Below, in pieces: positions 36,030 through 45,331 of a stretch of DNA of 64,000 nucleotides. A model generated the notes under the pieces. That model saw only the letters and a list, made by a program, of their open reading frames with translations. It was not told where the DNA came from and did no database searches. Each line of letters opens with the position of its first letter. The stretch's first letter is position 1. The position numbers and the translations under genes were made by a program. This DNA comes from Microbacterium hibisci (GTDB taxonomy: Bacteria > Actinomycetota > Actinomycetes > Actinomycetales > Microbacteriaceae). The stretch spans positions 62,001 through 126,000 of the forward strand of contig NZ_JADIJC010000001.1 in NCBI RefSeq assembly GCF_015278255.1, written 5' to 3'.

Positions 36030-36452
36030 ATGCGTGCAACCATCAAGAACTACCTCGAGGCCATGAAGCAGCGCCGCGAGGAAGAGGGCGAGAAGGGCTT
36101 CTCGCTCATCGAGCTGATCATCGTCGTCGTGATCCTCGGCATCCTTGTCGCGATCGCGATTCCGATTTTCGTCAACATTCAGGCGACCGCCGAGAAGAAC
36201 GCCGTGATGGCGGCGGCTGCCAACGGAGCGACCGCGGCTGCTGCGGCGGCCGCAGGCAAGGACGAGCCGGGCGCACCGACAGTGGCGGACGCAGCAGAGT
36301 CTGCTGGCACGAATGGCATCGTCGTCACCCTGTCAAAGGGTTCGACGGTAACGGACATCTGCGTCAAGGCCGAAAAGGGTGCGAACGTCGCATTCGCAGG
36401 GCCCGGGGCTTTGGCCGCCAGTGGCACGACGCCGTCGGCTGGCTGTAAGTAG
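36030..36452 (+). CDS. Major type IV pilin (prepilin)
   Basis: 140 residues. A 23-residue charged leader ends in EKG, followed by the class III cleavage site and FSLIELIIVVVILGIL, with the conserved Glu at mature position 5. The mature protein would be about 117 residues with an Ala-rich helix and a small C-terminal domain; two cysteines (ICVKAEK and the GCK end) could form the D-region disulfide. It is the first pilin of the locus, followed by a strong hairpin, as expected for the abundant subunit. ATG 36015 is an in-frame alternative but the ribosome site favours 36030. Confidence 0.93.
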   Translation: MRATIKNYLEAMKQRREEEGEKGFSLIELIIVVVILGILVAIAIPIFVNIQATAEKNAVMAAAANGATAAAAAAAGKDEPGAPTVADAAESAGTNGIVVTLSKGSTVTDICVKAEKGANVAFAGPGALAASGTTPSAGCK

Positions 36453-36465
36453 GTCATCAACGCGT

Positions 36466-36501
36466 CATGGAGGCCGGGGATGTTCCTCCCCGGCCTCCAT
36501 G
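36466..36501 (+). terminator. Strong hairpin after the major pilin gene
   Basis: Perfect 15-base arms (36466-36480 and 36487-36501) around TGTTCC. No long T-run follows. Such a hairpin between the major and minor pilin genes can act as partial terminator and as protection of the pilin mRNA 3' end, giving more pilin than minor pilin. Confidence 0.88.
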
Positions 36502-36544
36502 GCATGATTAGGTCGGGGATTCTGCCACTTGGGGAGGTGGGCGG

Positions 36545-36937
36545 ATGAGGGGTCGTGGTATCGATACTGCGGGGTTCAGCCTTGTCGAAGTGATCATCGC
36601 GATGTTTCTGCTAGGGATCATCGCGGTGGCCCTCCTGCCAGCACTGTGGCAGGGCACGCAGCTGTCAGCGCAGCAGTCTGCAGTCGCGACGGCAACACGC
36701 CAACTAAACAGTCTTGTCGAGGACGCTCGGCAGTCGCCTACATGCTCGTCGGTCGCGAACGCTGTCGCCCCGAAAACGGGATTCTCTGACGGTTCCGGAC
36801 GAGCGTTCTCGACGGAAGGCGTCGTGAACGGTTCCTGCGCGGCAGGCTCCGCGGTGTCGGTTTCGCTGACGGCGACTCAGGGTACTTCGACGCTCGCATC
36901 GGTAGACGCGATCATCTACGTTCCGGCCATGCCATGA
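36545..36937 (+). CDS. Minor pilin, PilV/GspI-like
   Basis: 130 residues. The leader is short (ten residues, ending TAG) before FSLVEVIIAMFLLGIIAVAL, a class III prepilin N-terminus with Glu5. The remainder is a small globular domain with two cysteines. GGGAGG at 36531-36536 precedes the ATG. It overlaps the next minor pilin by four bases (ATGA). PilV-like minor pilins form part of the tip or priming complex; the name is by order and motif only. Confidence 0.87.
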   Translation: MRGRGIDTAGFSLVEVIIAMFLLGIIAVALLPALWQGTQLSAQQSAVATATRQLNSLVEDARQSPTCSSVANAVAPKTGFSDGSGRAFSTEGVVNGSCAAGSAVSVSLTATQGTSTLASVDAIIYVPAMP

Positions 36938-37482
36938 GTGCCAAGGAGTCCAATAGGGCCTCACGTGACGCAGGCTACTCTCTCGTCGAACTCATCGTCG
37001 TGGTCGTGATTCTCGGCATTCTCGGTTCTGCGGTCGCGATCATCTTCGCCAACACGTGGCGAACGCAGGCAAACGTGACCGATCAGACGCAAGCGACGAC
37101 GCGCGGCCAGTTGATCGCGAGTGAAATTGAACGTTCAATGCGAAACGCGATTGCCTTCGAGATCGAGAATGCAGGAAGCACGCTGAAGGTCAACACGTCG
37201 CTAGACGGATCAGCGCAGTGCCAGGCCTTCAGCTTCGAGTCCGGTGAACTGCGGATGGTCGTGAGCGATGACCCTGTCCCGTCGACGTGGCCGGTATGGC
37301 AGGACCAGGTCAGCAACGCCGGGACCACACCCTACTTCGCAGCGAAGGGAGCCAATGGCGTGGTGTATACCTTCAACGCGACGGCGGAGAACTCCCAGAC
37401 TGCCCCGACAGCCCCTGTGCATTTCACAGGTGACGCGTACATGAGAAATGCTGCAGAAGGGACGATGTCGCCATGCTGGTGA
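36934..37482 (+). CDS. Minor pilin, PilW/GspJ-like
   Basis: 182 residues. The leader ends DAG before YSLVELIVVVVILGILGSAV, again a prepilin site with Glu5. The C-terminal domain of about 150 residues carries two cysteines. Overlaps upstream and downstream (four and ten bases) show strict coupling with the neighbouring minor pilins. Base composition is lower in GC than most of the window. Confidence 0.87.
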   Translation: MSAKESNRASRDAGYSLVELIVVVVILGILGSAVAIIFANTWRTQANVTDQTQATTRGQLIASEIERSMRNAIAFEIENAGSTLKVNTSLDGSAQCQAFSFESGELRMVVSDDPVPSTWPVWQDQVSNAGTTPYFAAKGANGVVYTFNATAENSQTAPTAPVHFTGDAYMRNAAEGTMSPCW

Positions 37483-39020
37483 AACTCCTTCAACCGGGTC
37501 GAGCCCGCTCACGCAAATCCGTCGACAGCGACGAATCGGGTGCCGCCCTTGTCGCGGTCGTCGTCGTGATGATGGTCGGGGTCATCGCGGCCACGGTCAT
37601 CGCGGGGTCGGTGATCTTCGCAATGCAGACCAACGTCCAGAACAAGGCGACAACACAAGCTTTCGTATCGGCGGAGTCAGGCCGCGACATGATGCTCCAG
37701 GCCGTCATTGCCAACCCGTGCGCGAAGTCCATTCCCAACTCGTCGACGTCGCCCATGTACGAGAACGTCAGCGCCGTGTTCGGCGCAGACGTCGACCACC
37801 TCACCGACCCCTGCCTTAGCGCGTCAGCTTCTTCCGTGATCCGCATCACCGCCACCGGCAAGGCAGCAGACGGCTCACAGACGACCATCGTGTCCGATTA
37901 CCAACGCGCCGTCACGTACCAGCGCCAGCCTGGGGGGACGCTGGCGTACTTCGCCGGTCAGTTCAAGCTCACGCAGTCCTCTTATCAGGGCGACCTCGTG
38001 ATCCGCACCGGCGACTACACATGCAACTCCGACACGACGATCGACGGTGACCTGTGGGCGCCGAAGGGGTCGATCATCCTCAGCGCGAAGTGCCATGTCA
38101 CGGGCAACGTGTACGCGAAGGGAACCATCTCCACGTCGGGCGCGAATGCCTTTGTCGACAAGAACGTTGTCGCGGAGGGGGAGATCAAGCTCGAGTCGAC
38201 TGGCGGCACGGTCGCGGGAAATGCGATGTCGGGAACGAAGGTCACGGTCAAGGACATGTTGGTCACGGGCAACGTCCAGTCACCGCTCGCCCCCGAAGTC
38301 AAGTCGGCGGGACTGGTATCGGGCACGGTAACCACGGCACCCTTGCCCGGGGACGCGTTCGTACCCGATCTTCAGGCGGTGTACGACATGACCACGTGGG
38401 TTGACTTTCCCTCGACCCGGAGTGCCTGGGGGACTGATGTTGACTGGCGCACGCCCACCTCATGCTCCGGAGACGCGACAGCAAAGGCCACGGGCGTGCT
38501 CGCCGCGGGTACGTCGCGCATCGGCTTGGACTACACGGGTTGCACTTCGGCGGTGAAAATCGTGCTTAGCGGTTCACCGACGCTCACTAGCGACGTGCTG
38601 TTCCTCGTGCCGCCGGGTGCGACGATGACGGTCGACATCGGCACGGTGACGACTGACTCTCCGGATCGACAGCTCTTCTTCATCCACGCGGACAACGTGG
38701 CCAACCGCGCAGTCACTTGCCCGACCGCGGTCGGGTCCGGCGGCGATGCGTTGGACCAGGTGGCAGCGACGACCAACGTCAAGGTGATGCTCTATTCGCC
38801 CTGTGGCATCAAGACGGCACCTAAGAAGGACGGATTCCGAGGTCAGTACTACTCCGGTGACAGCGGGAGCACCAAGCTCGAACAGCCGGACTTCTCGTGT
38901 GAGCCCATGAAGTGGGAGCCGCGAATCGACCTCGGGTGCTACCTCGCAGAAGCCCCCGATGGCTCCGGCGACATCATCACGAAGCTGCTGCCGCCGAGCT
39001 TGCTGACCCAGACCGAGTAG
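37473..39020 (+). CDS. PilX-like pilus protein with a beta-solenoid C-terminal domain
   Basis: 515 residues. ESGAALVAVVVVMMVGVIAA (from about residue 21) is a PilX_N-type membrane helix, and the first 130 residues resemble PilX/GspK-like minor pilins; the cleavage glycine is in DESG, not followed by the usual Phe. Residues about 165-290 show short repeating strands (GDLVIRTG, IDGDLWAPKGSIILSA, VTGNVYAKGTIS, VAEGEIKLES) as in bactofilin or parallel beta-helix folds, then a second globular part with eight or so cysteines. It is probably a tip-located adhesin or minor subunit. No close family is known to me. Confidence 0.75.
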   Translation: MLVKLLQPGRARSRKSVDSDESGAALVAVVVVMMVGVIAATVIAGSVIFAMQTNVQNKATTQAFVSAESGRDMMLQAVIANPCAKSIPNSSTSPMYENVSAVFGADVDHLTDPCLSASASSVIRITATGKAADGSQTTIVSDYQRAVTYQRQPGGTLAYFAGQFKLTQSSYQGDLVIRTGDYTCNSDTTIDGDLWAPKGSIILSAKCHVTGNVYAKGTISTSGANAFVDKNVVAEGEIKLESTGGTVAGNAMSGTKVTVKDMLVTGNVQSPLAPEVKSAGLVSGTVTTAPLPGDAFVPDLQAVYDMTTWVDFPSTRSAWGTDVDWRTPTSCSGDATAKATGVLAAGTSRIGLDYTGCTSAVKIVLSGSPTLTSDVLFLVPPGATMTVDIGTVTTDSPDRQLFFIHADNVANRAVTCPTAVGSGGDALDQVAATTNVKVMLYSPCGIKTAPKKDGFRGQYYSGDSGSTKLEQPDFSCEPMKWEPRIDLGCYLAEAPDGSGDIITKLLPPSLLTQTE

Positions 39021-39023
39021 ACA

Positions 39024-39908
39024 GTGACGTCCCTCATCATCTTCCTCGTCGTCATCGCCGGGGTGCTCGGCCTCCTGATCGGGTCGTTCCTCAACGTCGT
39101 CGCCTACCGCGTGCCGGCGAAGATCTCGCTGCTGCGCGAGAGCCGCTGCCCGCACTGCGATGCGGCGATCAAGCCGTGGCACAACGTGCCGGTGATCGGC
39201 TGGCTCGCCCTCGGTGGCAAATGCGCGAACTGTAAAGCGCCGATCTCGCCGCGGTATCCGATCGTCGAGGCGGTCACCGGACTCGCCTTCGCGCTCGTCG
39301 CGTGGTGGGGCCTCGCCGTGTACGACGGCCTTCTGGGGACGTCCCTGCTGAGGTACCTGGAGTCGCCGGCGTGGGACGGCATCGTCTATCCGGCCGACGT
39401 GTGGGCGCTCGCCCTCGTCGTCGTCGCTTTCCTCTACTTCGCGGCGATCTCGATCGTGCTCACGCTGATCGATCTCGAGACACACCGGCTGCCGAACAGC
39501 ATCGTGCTGCCGAGCTACCTGGTGGCCGGCATCCTGTTCACCATCGCCGCATGGCTGACGAACGAGTGGGGGCTGCTGCTCGGCGCGGGGGTCGGCATGG
39601 CCGTGCTGTACCTCTTCTATTTCGTGCTGCGCCTGGTGCGTCCGGGCGGCATGGGCGGCGGAGACGTGAAACTCGCCGGGGTGATCGGCATCTACCTCGG
39701 CTGGCTGGGATGGGGCGCGCTCGCTGTGGGGGCGTTCGCGGCCTTTCTGTACGGGGGAGTGTTCGGCATCGCGCTCATGCTGCTGCGCCGCGCCGGACGC
39801 AAGACCGCCATTCCGTTCGGACCGTGGATGATCCTCGGCGCGTGGACGGGAGTGTTCGCCGGCCAGGCCGTCGGCAAGTGGTACGTGAATCTCTTCGTCG
39901 GAGCTTGA
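39024..39908 (+). CDS. pilD: Prepilin peptidase (leader peptidase and N-methyltransferase)
   Basis: 294 residues, about eight hydrophobic segments. The two catalytic aspartates are in LTLIDLETHRLPN (about 148-160) and GGGDVKLAG (about 211-219). The N-terminal cytoplasmic loop has two CxxC pairs (CPHCDA and CANCKAP) as in bifunctional PilD enzymes, so both cleavage and N-methylation of prepilins are expected. GTG start three bases after the PilX-like stop. Confidence 0.94.
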   Translation: MTSLIIFLVVIAGVLGLLIGSFLNVVAYRVPAKISLLRESRCPHCDAAIKPWHNVPVIGWLALGGKCANCKAPISPRYPIVEAVTGLAFALVAWWGLAVYDGLLGTSLLRYLESPAWDGIVYPADVWALALVVVAFLYFAAISIVLTLIDLETHRLPNSIVLPSYLVAGILFTIAAWLTNEWGLLLGAGVGMAVLYLFYFVLRLVRPGGMGGGDVKLAGVIGIYLGWLGWGALAVGAFAAFLYGGVFGIALMLLRRAGRKTAIPFGPWMILGAWTGVFAGQAVGKWYVNLFVGA

Positions 39909-39936
39909 CCCGACGGACCTTGGGGAAGGGAACAAC

Positions 39937-40971
39937 ATGGCCAAGACGATCGTGGGGCTGGAGGTGACCGAAGAGAGCGTCCGCGCAGCGGAGATCTCAC
40001 TCGGTCGCCGACCACAGCTCATCGCGTACGGCGAAGTGCCGCTGCCGCAGGACGCCGCCCGCGACTCGGAAGTGCTCGACCCGGGCGCTGTCGCGGTCGC
40101 GCTGCGGCAGCTGTGGACCGGTGCGAGGTTCAAGAGCCGGGATGCCGTCCTCGGCGTCGCCAGCCGGCGCATCCTGGTGCGCGAGTACACGACGCAGGCG
40201 ATGCGTCCCGACCTCTTGCGCGAGGCCCTGCCCTATCAGGTGCAGGACCTGCTGCCGGTGCCCGCCAGCCAGGCCGTGCTCGACTTCTTCCCGCTCTCGC
40301 AGGACGGCGACCAGGTCTCTGGCCTGCTCGTCGCGGCGGTGTCGGAGAACATCGAGCAGATCATCTCGACCCTCGCCAAGGTGAAGGTGCGCGCCCATGC
40401 GGTCGACCTGTCGGCGTTCGGCCTCGCCCGCGTCACTGCGCCGCTCGCGTCGCCCGACGACACCGTCGCGACCGTGAGCATCGGCGACCACACGACCCAG
40501 GTCGTGATCGCGCGCGGCGGCGTGCCGCTGTTCGTGCGCCTGCTGCCGATCGACGTCGCCACCGCGGCCAGCCGTCGCCACAGCGCCGAAGTGCCCGAGC
40601 CCGAGCTCGCGCTCGCCGCCGCCGGCAACGGCGGCAGCAACGGCACGGGACTGGCGGCCGCGGGCCGCACGCGCGGCGCGATCCGGGCGGCGACCCCGCC
40701 CGGGGCATCCGATCTCGCGGCCCGCCTGCGCAGCACGCTCGCCTTCTTCGGCAGTCGGCCCAACGCGCTGCCCATCTCTCGGGTGTACATCACCGGAGCG
40801 GGCGCCGCGGTCGAAGGCGTCGTGCCGACCATCGGCACCGCGATCGACATCCCGGTCACCGTCATCTCGGTCGGCGACGTCGTTTCGATGTCGGCCCCGC
40901 CGCCCGCCGGCGAAGTCGCGTTCAACCTCGTCGGCACCGTCGGCATCGCACTCGGGGAGGCAGGAAAGTGA
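39937..40971 (+). CDS. pilM: Type IV pilus assembly protein PilM (actin-like)
   Basis: 344 residues. An actin/FtsA-like nucleotide-binding fold is indicated by IVGLEVTEESVRAAEI at the N-terminus, LLREALPYQVQDLLPVP in the middle and GAGAAVEGV near 286. PilM sits in the cytoplasm and binds the N-terminal tail of PilN to form the alignment complex. An insertion of low complexity (about 210-250, AAAGNGGSNGTGL) is unusual in length. GGGGAAGGG at 39921-39929 supports the ATG. The stop overlaps pilN by four bases. Confidence 0.9.
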   Translation: MAKTIVGLEVTEESVRAAEISLGRRPQLIAYGEVPLPQDAARDSEVLDPGAVAVALRQLWTGARFKSRDAVLGVASRRILVREYTTQAMRPDLLREALPYQVQDLLPVPASQAVLDFFPLSQDGDQVSGLLVAAVSENIEQIISTLAKVKVRAHAVDLSAFGLARVTAPLASPDDTVATVSIGDHTTQVVIARGGVPLFVRLLPIDVATAASRRHSAEVPEPELALAAAGNGGSNGTGLAAAGRTRGAIRAATPPGASDLAARLRSTLAFFGSRPNALPISRVYITGAGAAVEGVVPTIGTAIDIPVTVISVGDVVSMSAPPPAGEVAFNLVGTVGIALGEAGK

Positions 40972-41615
40972 CCGCCGTTCCCGTCCCGTTCTCGGGAGTG
41001 CCCCGCGTCAACCTCATGCCGCGCAGCGAGGTCGCGCGGCGCGAGCGCGACTCGCTCATCCGCACGTGGGTGTGGATCGTGCTCGCCGCGATCGTCGTGG
41101 CGGTGCTCATCATCGCCGGCGCCTTCGCGTTCAAGTTCTTCGCCGACCAGCGGCTCGTCGCCGAGCAGGCGCGCACCAACACGCTGCTCACCGAGATCGC
41201 CGCGCTCTCGGAGGTGAGCGAGGCGCTCGCCACCGAGTCGGAGCTGACGGAGTTCCGCACCGACGCCATGGCCACCGACTTGGCGTGGACGCCCGTGATG
41301 GCCAAGATCACCGGCATCCTTCCCGCCGACACGACCCTGACCGGCGTCGACTTCACCGTCGGGGGAGTGCCGCAGGGCGACGACCCGACCGTCGAGCAAG
41401 GCATCGTGGGCACCGTCACGTTCGACAGCCCGACCCCGCTCGACATCGTCGCGCTGATCCGGTCGCTCCGCGGAGTGGAAGGAGTGCTCTATGCCGACGG
41501 ACAGTCGGTGACCTCGAGCCAGGTGTCGGCCGACCGCTTCTCGTACCTGCTGAACGTCGAGTTCGACCAGTCCGTGTACTCGAAGCAGTTCGCGGCCGAA
41601 GAAGGGAGCGAGTGA
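40968..41615 (+). CDS. pilN: Type IV pilus assembly protein PilN
   Basis: 215 residues. The N-terminus has VPRVNLMPRSEV, matching the INLLP-like motif that docks into PilM, followed by one membrane helix (about 34-56), a coiled coil and a ferredoxin-like periplasmic-type domain. The GTG at 40968 overlaps the pilM stop (GTGA). Frame upstream of it is a shadow of pilM. Confidence 0.88.
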   Translation: MTAVPVPFSGVPRVNLMPRSEVARRERDSLIRTWVWIVLAAIVVAVLIIAGAFAFKFFADQRLVAEQARTNTLLTEIAALSEVSEALATESELTEFRTDAMATDLAWTPVMAKITGILPADTTLTGVDFTVGGVPQGDDPTVEQGIVGTVTFDSPTPLDIVALIRSLRGVEGVLYADGQSVTSSQVSADRFSYLLNVEFDQSVYSKQFAAEEGSE

Positions 41616-42288
41616 TGCCCAAGCACCTCGTCACGGCCATCGGCCTGATCGTCTCGCTCGGCGTGATCGCGCTCGGCGTGTTCCTCGTCGCGCTGCCGCT
41701 CTACCTCCAGGCCGTCTCGGTCGACGGGCAGACCGCGACGGTCGCGAACACCAACGCGATCTACCAGGCGCAGCTCGACAGCCTCACGGCCGAGCAGGAG
41801 AACCTCGACGCCATCAATGCGAACGTGGCCCAGCTGCGCTCGCAGATCCCGGCATCCGCTCACTTCGACGACGTCTTCGAGGTCGTCGGACGAGCGGCCG
41901 AGGCATCCGGCGTCGCCATCGCCGCCGTCACCGCCGGGGAGCAGGTCGCGTACGTGACCCGCGCCGGCGCGACCGAGGGCGAGGCCGCCGTGGCGGAGCC
42001 CGCTCCTGCGCCGGAGGCGACGGATGCCGCAACCGACCCGGCGACCGACCCCGCGGCGGGAACGCCCCCGGAGACGCCGGCGCCCGACGCGGAGGGGGCT
42101 GTCGGACGTCAGCAGGCCGACTTCGTCATCAGCGCCACGGCGACCGACATGGCCCAGGCGACCGCCTTCGTCGACGCGCTCCGCGCCGGCCCGCGCCTGC
42201 TGAACAGCATGTCGGTGACGATGACCCAGAGCGGCGACGGCGCGGTGGACGTGCAGATCTCGGCGCTCACCTACATCGACGAGGAAGG

Positions 42289-42292
<4 letters not shown>
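41615..42292 (+). CDS. pilO: Type IV pilus assembly protein PilO
   Basis: 225 residues: one N-terminal membrane helix (about 7-30), a coiled coil (about 40-75) and a C-terminal domain (about 165-225) that pairs with PilN. Between them is an Ala/Pro/Thr-rich insert (about 125-160) encoding AAVAEPAPAPEAT. Start at ATG 41615 overlaps the pilN stop by one base; GTG 41612 is in frame too. Weak conservation is normal for PilO, and position decides the call. Confidence 0.82.
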
Positions 42293-43590
<1,298 letters not shown>

Positions 43591-43591
43591 C

Positions 43592-44830
43592 ATGGCCGTC
43601 GTACAGGAGTTCGTATACCGGGCCGTCGACCCGCGTGGCGGATCGGTCGTCAAGGGCACCATCGAGGCCGCGAGCGAGTCGGCGGTCACCGGCAAGCTCA
43701 AGGCGCAGGGGCTGACGCCCCTCGAGGTCAACCTCAAGTCGAACACCGGGCTCAACCGCGACATCAAGCTGCCGGGCGCGACGAAGACCGTCTCGGCGCG
43801 CACGCTCGCGGTGTTCTCGCGGCAGATGGCGGGCCTCATCAACGCCGGCCTGCCGCTCATGCGGACGCTCGCGATCCTCATCGAGCAGACCGACGACAAG
43901 AGGCTGCAGCCCGCCCTCGTGCAGGTGCAGGCCGATGTCGAGTCGGGGTCGTCGTTCTCGGCGGCGCTGGCGCGGCATCCGCAGACCTTCCCGCCGCTGA
44001 TGCTGTCGATCGTCAAGGTGGGTGAGGCGGGCGGCTTCCTCGGCAGCGCGCTCGGCTCGATCGCCGACAACTACCAGCGCGAGGCCGAGCTGCACAACAA
44101 GATCCGTGCGGCCGTCACCTACCCGGCGATCGTGCTCATCATCGCCATCATCGGCGTGCTCGTCATGGTGACGTTCGTGGTGCCGATCTTCGAGGGCATG
44201 TTCCGCGGGCTCGGCTCGGCGCTGCCGCTGCCGACCCAGATCCTGGTCACGATCTCGCAGAACATGTGGTGGATCATCCCGGCGATCATCCTCGTCGTGG
44301 TGGTGGTGCTGATCTGGTGGCGGGCCAACCGCCACACCGAGCAGTATCGACGCGTCGTCGACCCGATCAAGCTCAAGATGCCGGTGTTCGGCAAGCTCAC
44401 CACGAAGATCGCAGTCGCGCGCTTCGCGCGGAACCTGTCGATGATGCTCAACGCCGGCGTGCCGATCATCCAGGCGCTCGCGATCGTGGGGCAGGCCTCG
44501 AACAACTGGAAGATCGAGCAGGCCGTGCGCGACGTGCAGGAGTCGATCCGCCAGGGCCGCTCGTTCGCGGCGCCGCTCGCGAAGGCCGATGTGTTCCCGG
44601 CGATGGTGCCGCAGATGGTGTCGGTCGGCGAGGAGTCGGGCACGCTCGTCGACATGCTCGCCTCGATCGCGGACTTCTACGAGGACGAGGTCGAGACGGC
44701 GACGTCACAGCTGTCGTCGACGATCGAGCCGATCCTCATCGTGGGGCTCGGCATCGTCATCGGCGGCATGGTGGTCTCGCTGTACCTGCCGATCTTCACG
44801 CTCTACGGGGAACTCGCACAGCAGGGGTGA
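43592..44830 (+). CDS. pilC: Pilus inner-membrane platform protein PilC
   Basis: 412 residues with two GspF domains (about 65-190 and 275-400), each with FSRQMAGLINAGLPL or FARNLSMMLNAGVPI and VKVGEAGG or VSVGEESG, and three main membrane segments. PilC is the platform on which PilB and PilT act. Its ATG lies one base after the pilT stop. After it come the 66-bp repeats, then the convergent pilB. Confidence 0.94.
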   Translation: MAVVQEFVYRAVDPRGGSVVKGTIEAASESAVTGKLKAQGLTPLEVNLKSNTGLNRDIKLPGATKTVSARTLAVFSRQMAGLINAGLPLMRTLAILIEQTDDKRLQPALVQVQADVESGSSFSAALARHPQTFPPLMLSIVKVGEAGGFLGSALGSIADNYQREAELHNKIRAAVTYPAIVLIIAIIGVLVMVTFVVPIFEGMFRGLGSALPLPTQILVTISQNMWWIIPAIILVVVVVLIWWRANRHTEQYRRVVDPIKLKMPVFGKLTTKIAVARFARNLSMMLNAGVPIIQALAIVGQASNNWKIEQAVRDVQESIRQGRSFAAPLAKADVFPAMVPQMVSVGEESGTLVDMLASIADFYEDEVETATSQLSSTIEPILIVGLGIVIGGMVVSLYLPIFTLYGELAQQG

Positions 44831-44891
44831 CGCGCGGGATGCTCAACGGCCGGTGCGCAGGGCGCCGGCCGTTGGGTGTGCCCGGGGTCGC

Positions 44892-45331
44892 GATCGTTGA
44901 GCGGAGGGCGCTCTGGCGCCCGCAGACGAAACGCGTCGGGGTTGCGGGGATGTTCGGGGCGTTCGTCTCGCTCGTTCCTCGCTCGCTCAACGGCCGGGGC
45001 TTGAGGTTGCGGGGATGTCCGGGGCGTTTCGTCTCGCTCGTTCCTCGCTCGCTCAACGGCCGGGGCTTGAGGTTGCGGGGATGTTCGGGGCGTTTCGTCT
45101 CGCTCGTTCCTCGCTCGCTCAACGGCCGGAGCCTGAGGTTGCGGGGATGTTCGGGGCGTTTCGTCTCGCTCGTTCCTCGCTCGCTCAACGGCCGGGGCTT
45201 GAGGTTCCGGGAGCGCCGGGGCGTTTCGTCTCGCTCGTTCCTCGCTCGATCAACGGCCGGGGCCTGAGGTTGCGGGGATGTTCGGGGCGTTTCGTCTCGC
45301 TCGTTCCTCGCTCGCTCAACGGCCGGGGCGG
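44892..45331. repeat. 66-bp tandem array of REP-like A elements between pilC and pilB
   Basis: One B element (about 44897-44933, with GGGCGCTCTGGCGCCC) precedes six copies of a 66-bp unit consisting of an A element plus GGGGCTTGAGGTTGCGGGGAT. The word CTCGTTCCTCGCTCG starts at 44971, 45037, 45103, 45169, 45234 and 45300, so one unit is 65 and the others 66 bases. There is no unique spacer, so it is not a CRISPR. Open frames of 22-residue period cross it and are artefacts. It fills the gap between the two convergent pilus transcripts. Confidence 0.93.

Noticed and set aside
44892..45331. Possible CRISPR array
   Set aside because: The repeats are directly contiguous 66-bp units with a constant, not unique, intervening part, and no cas gene is present.
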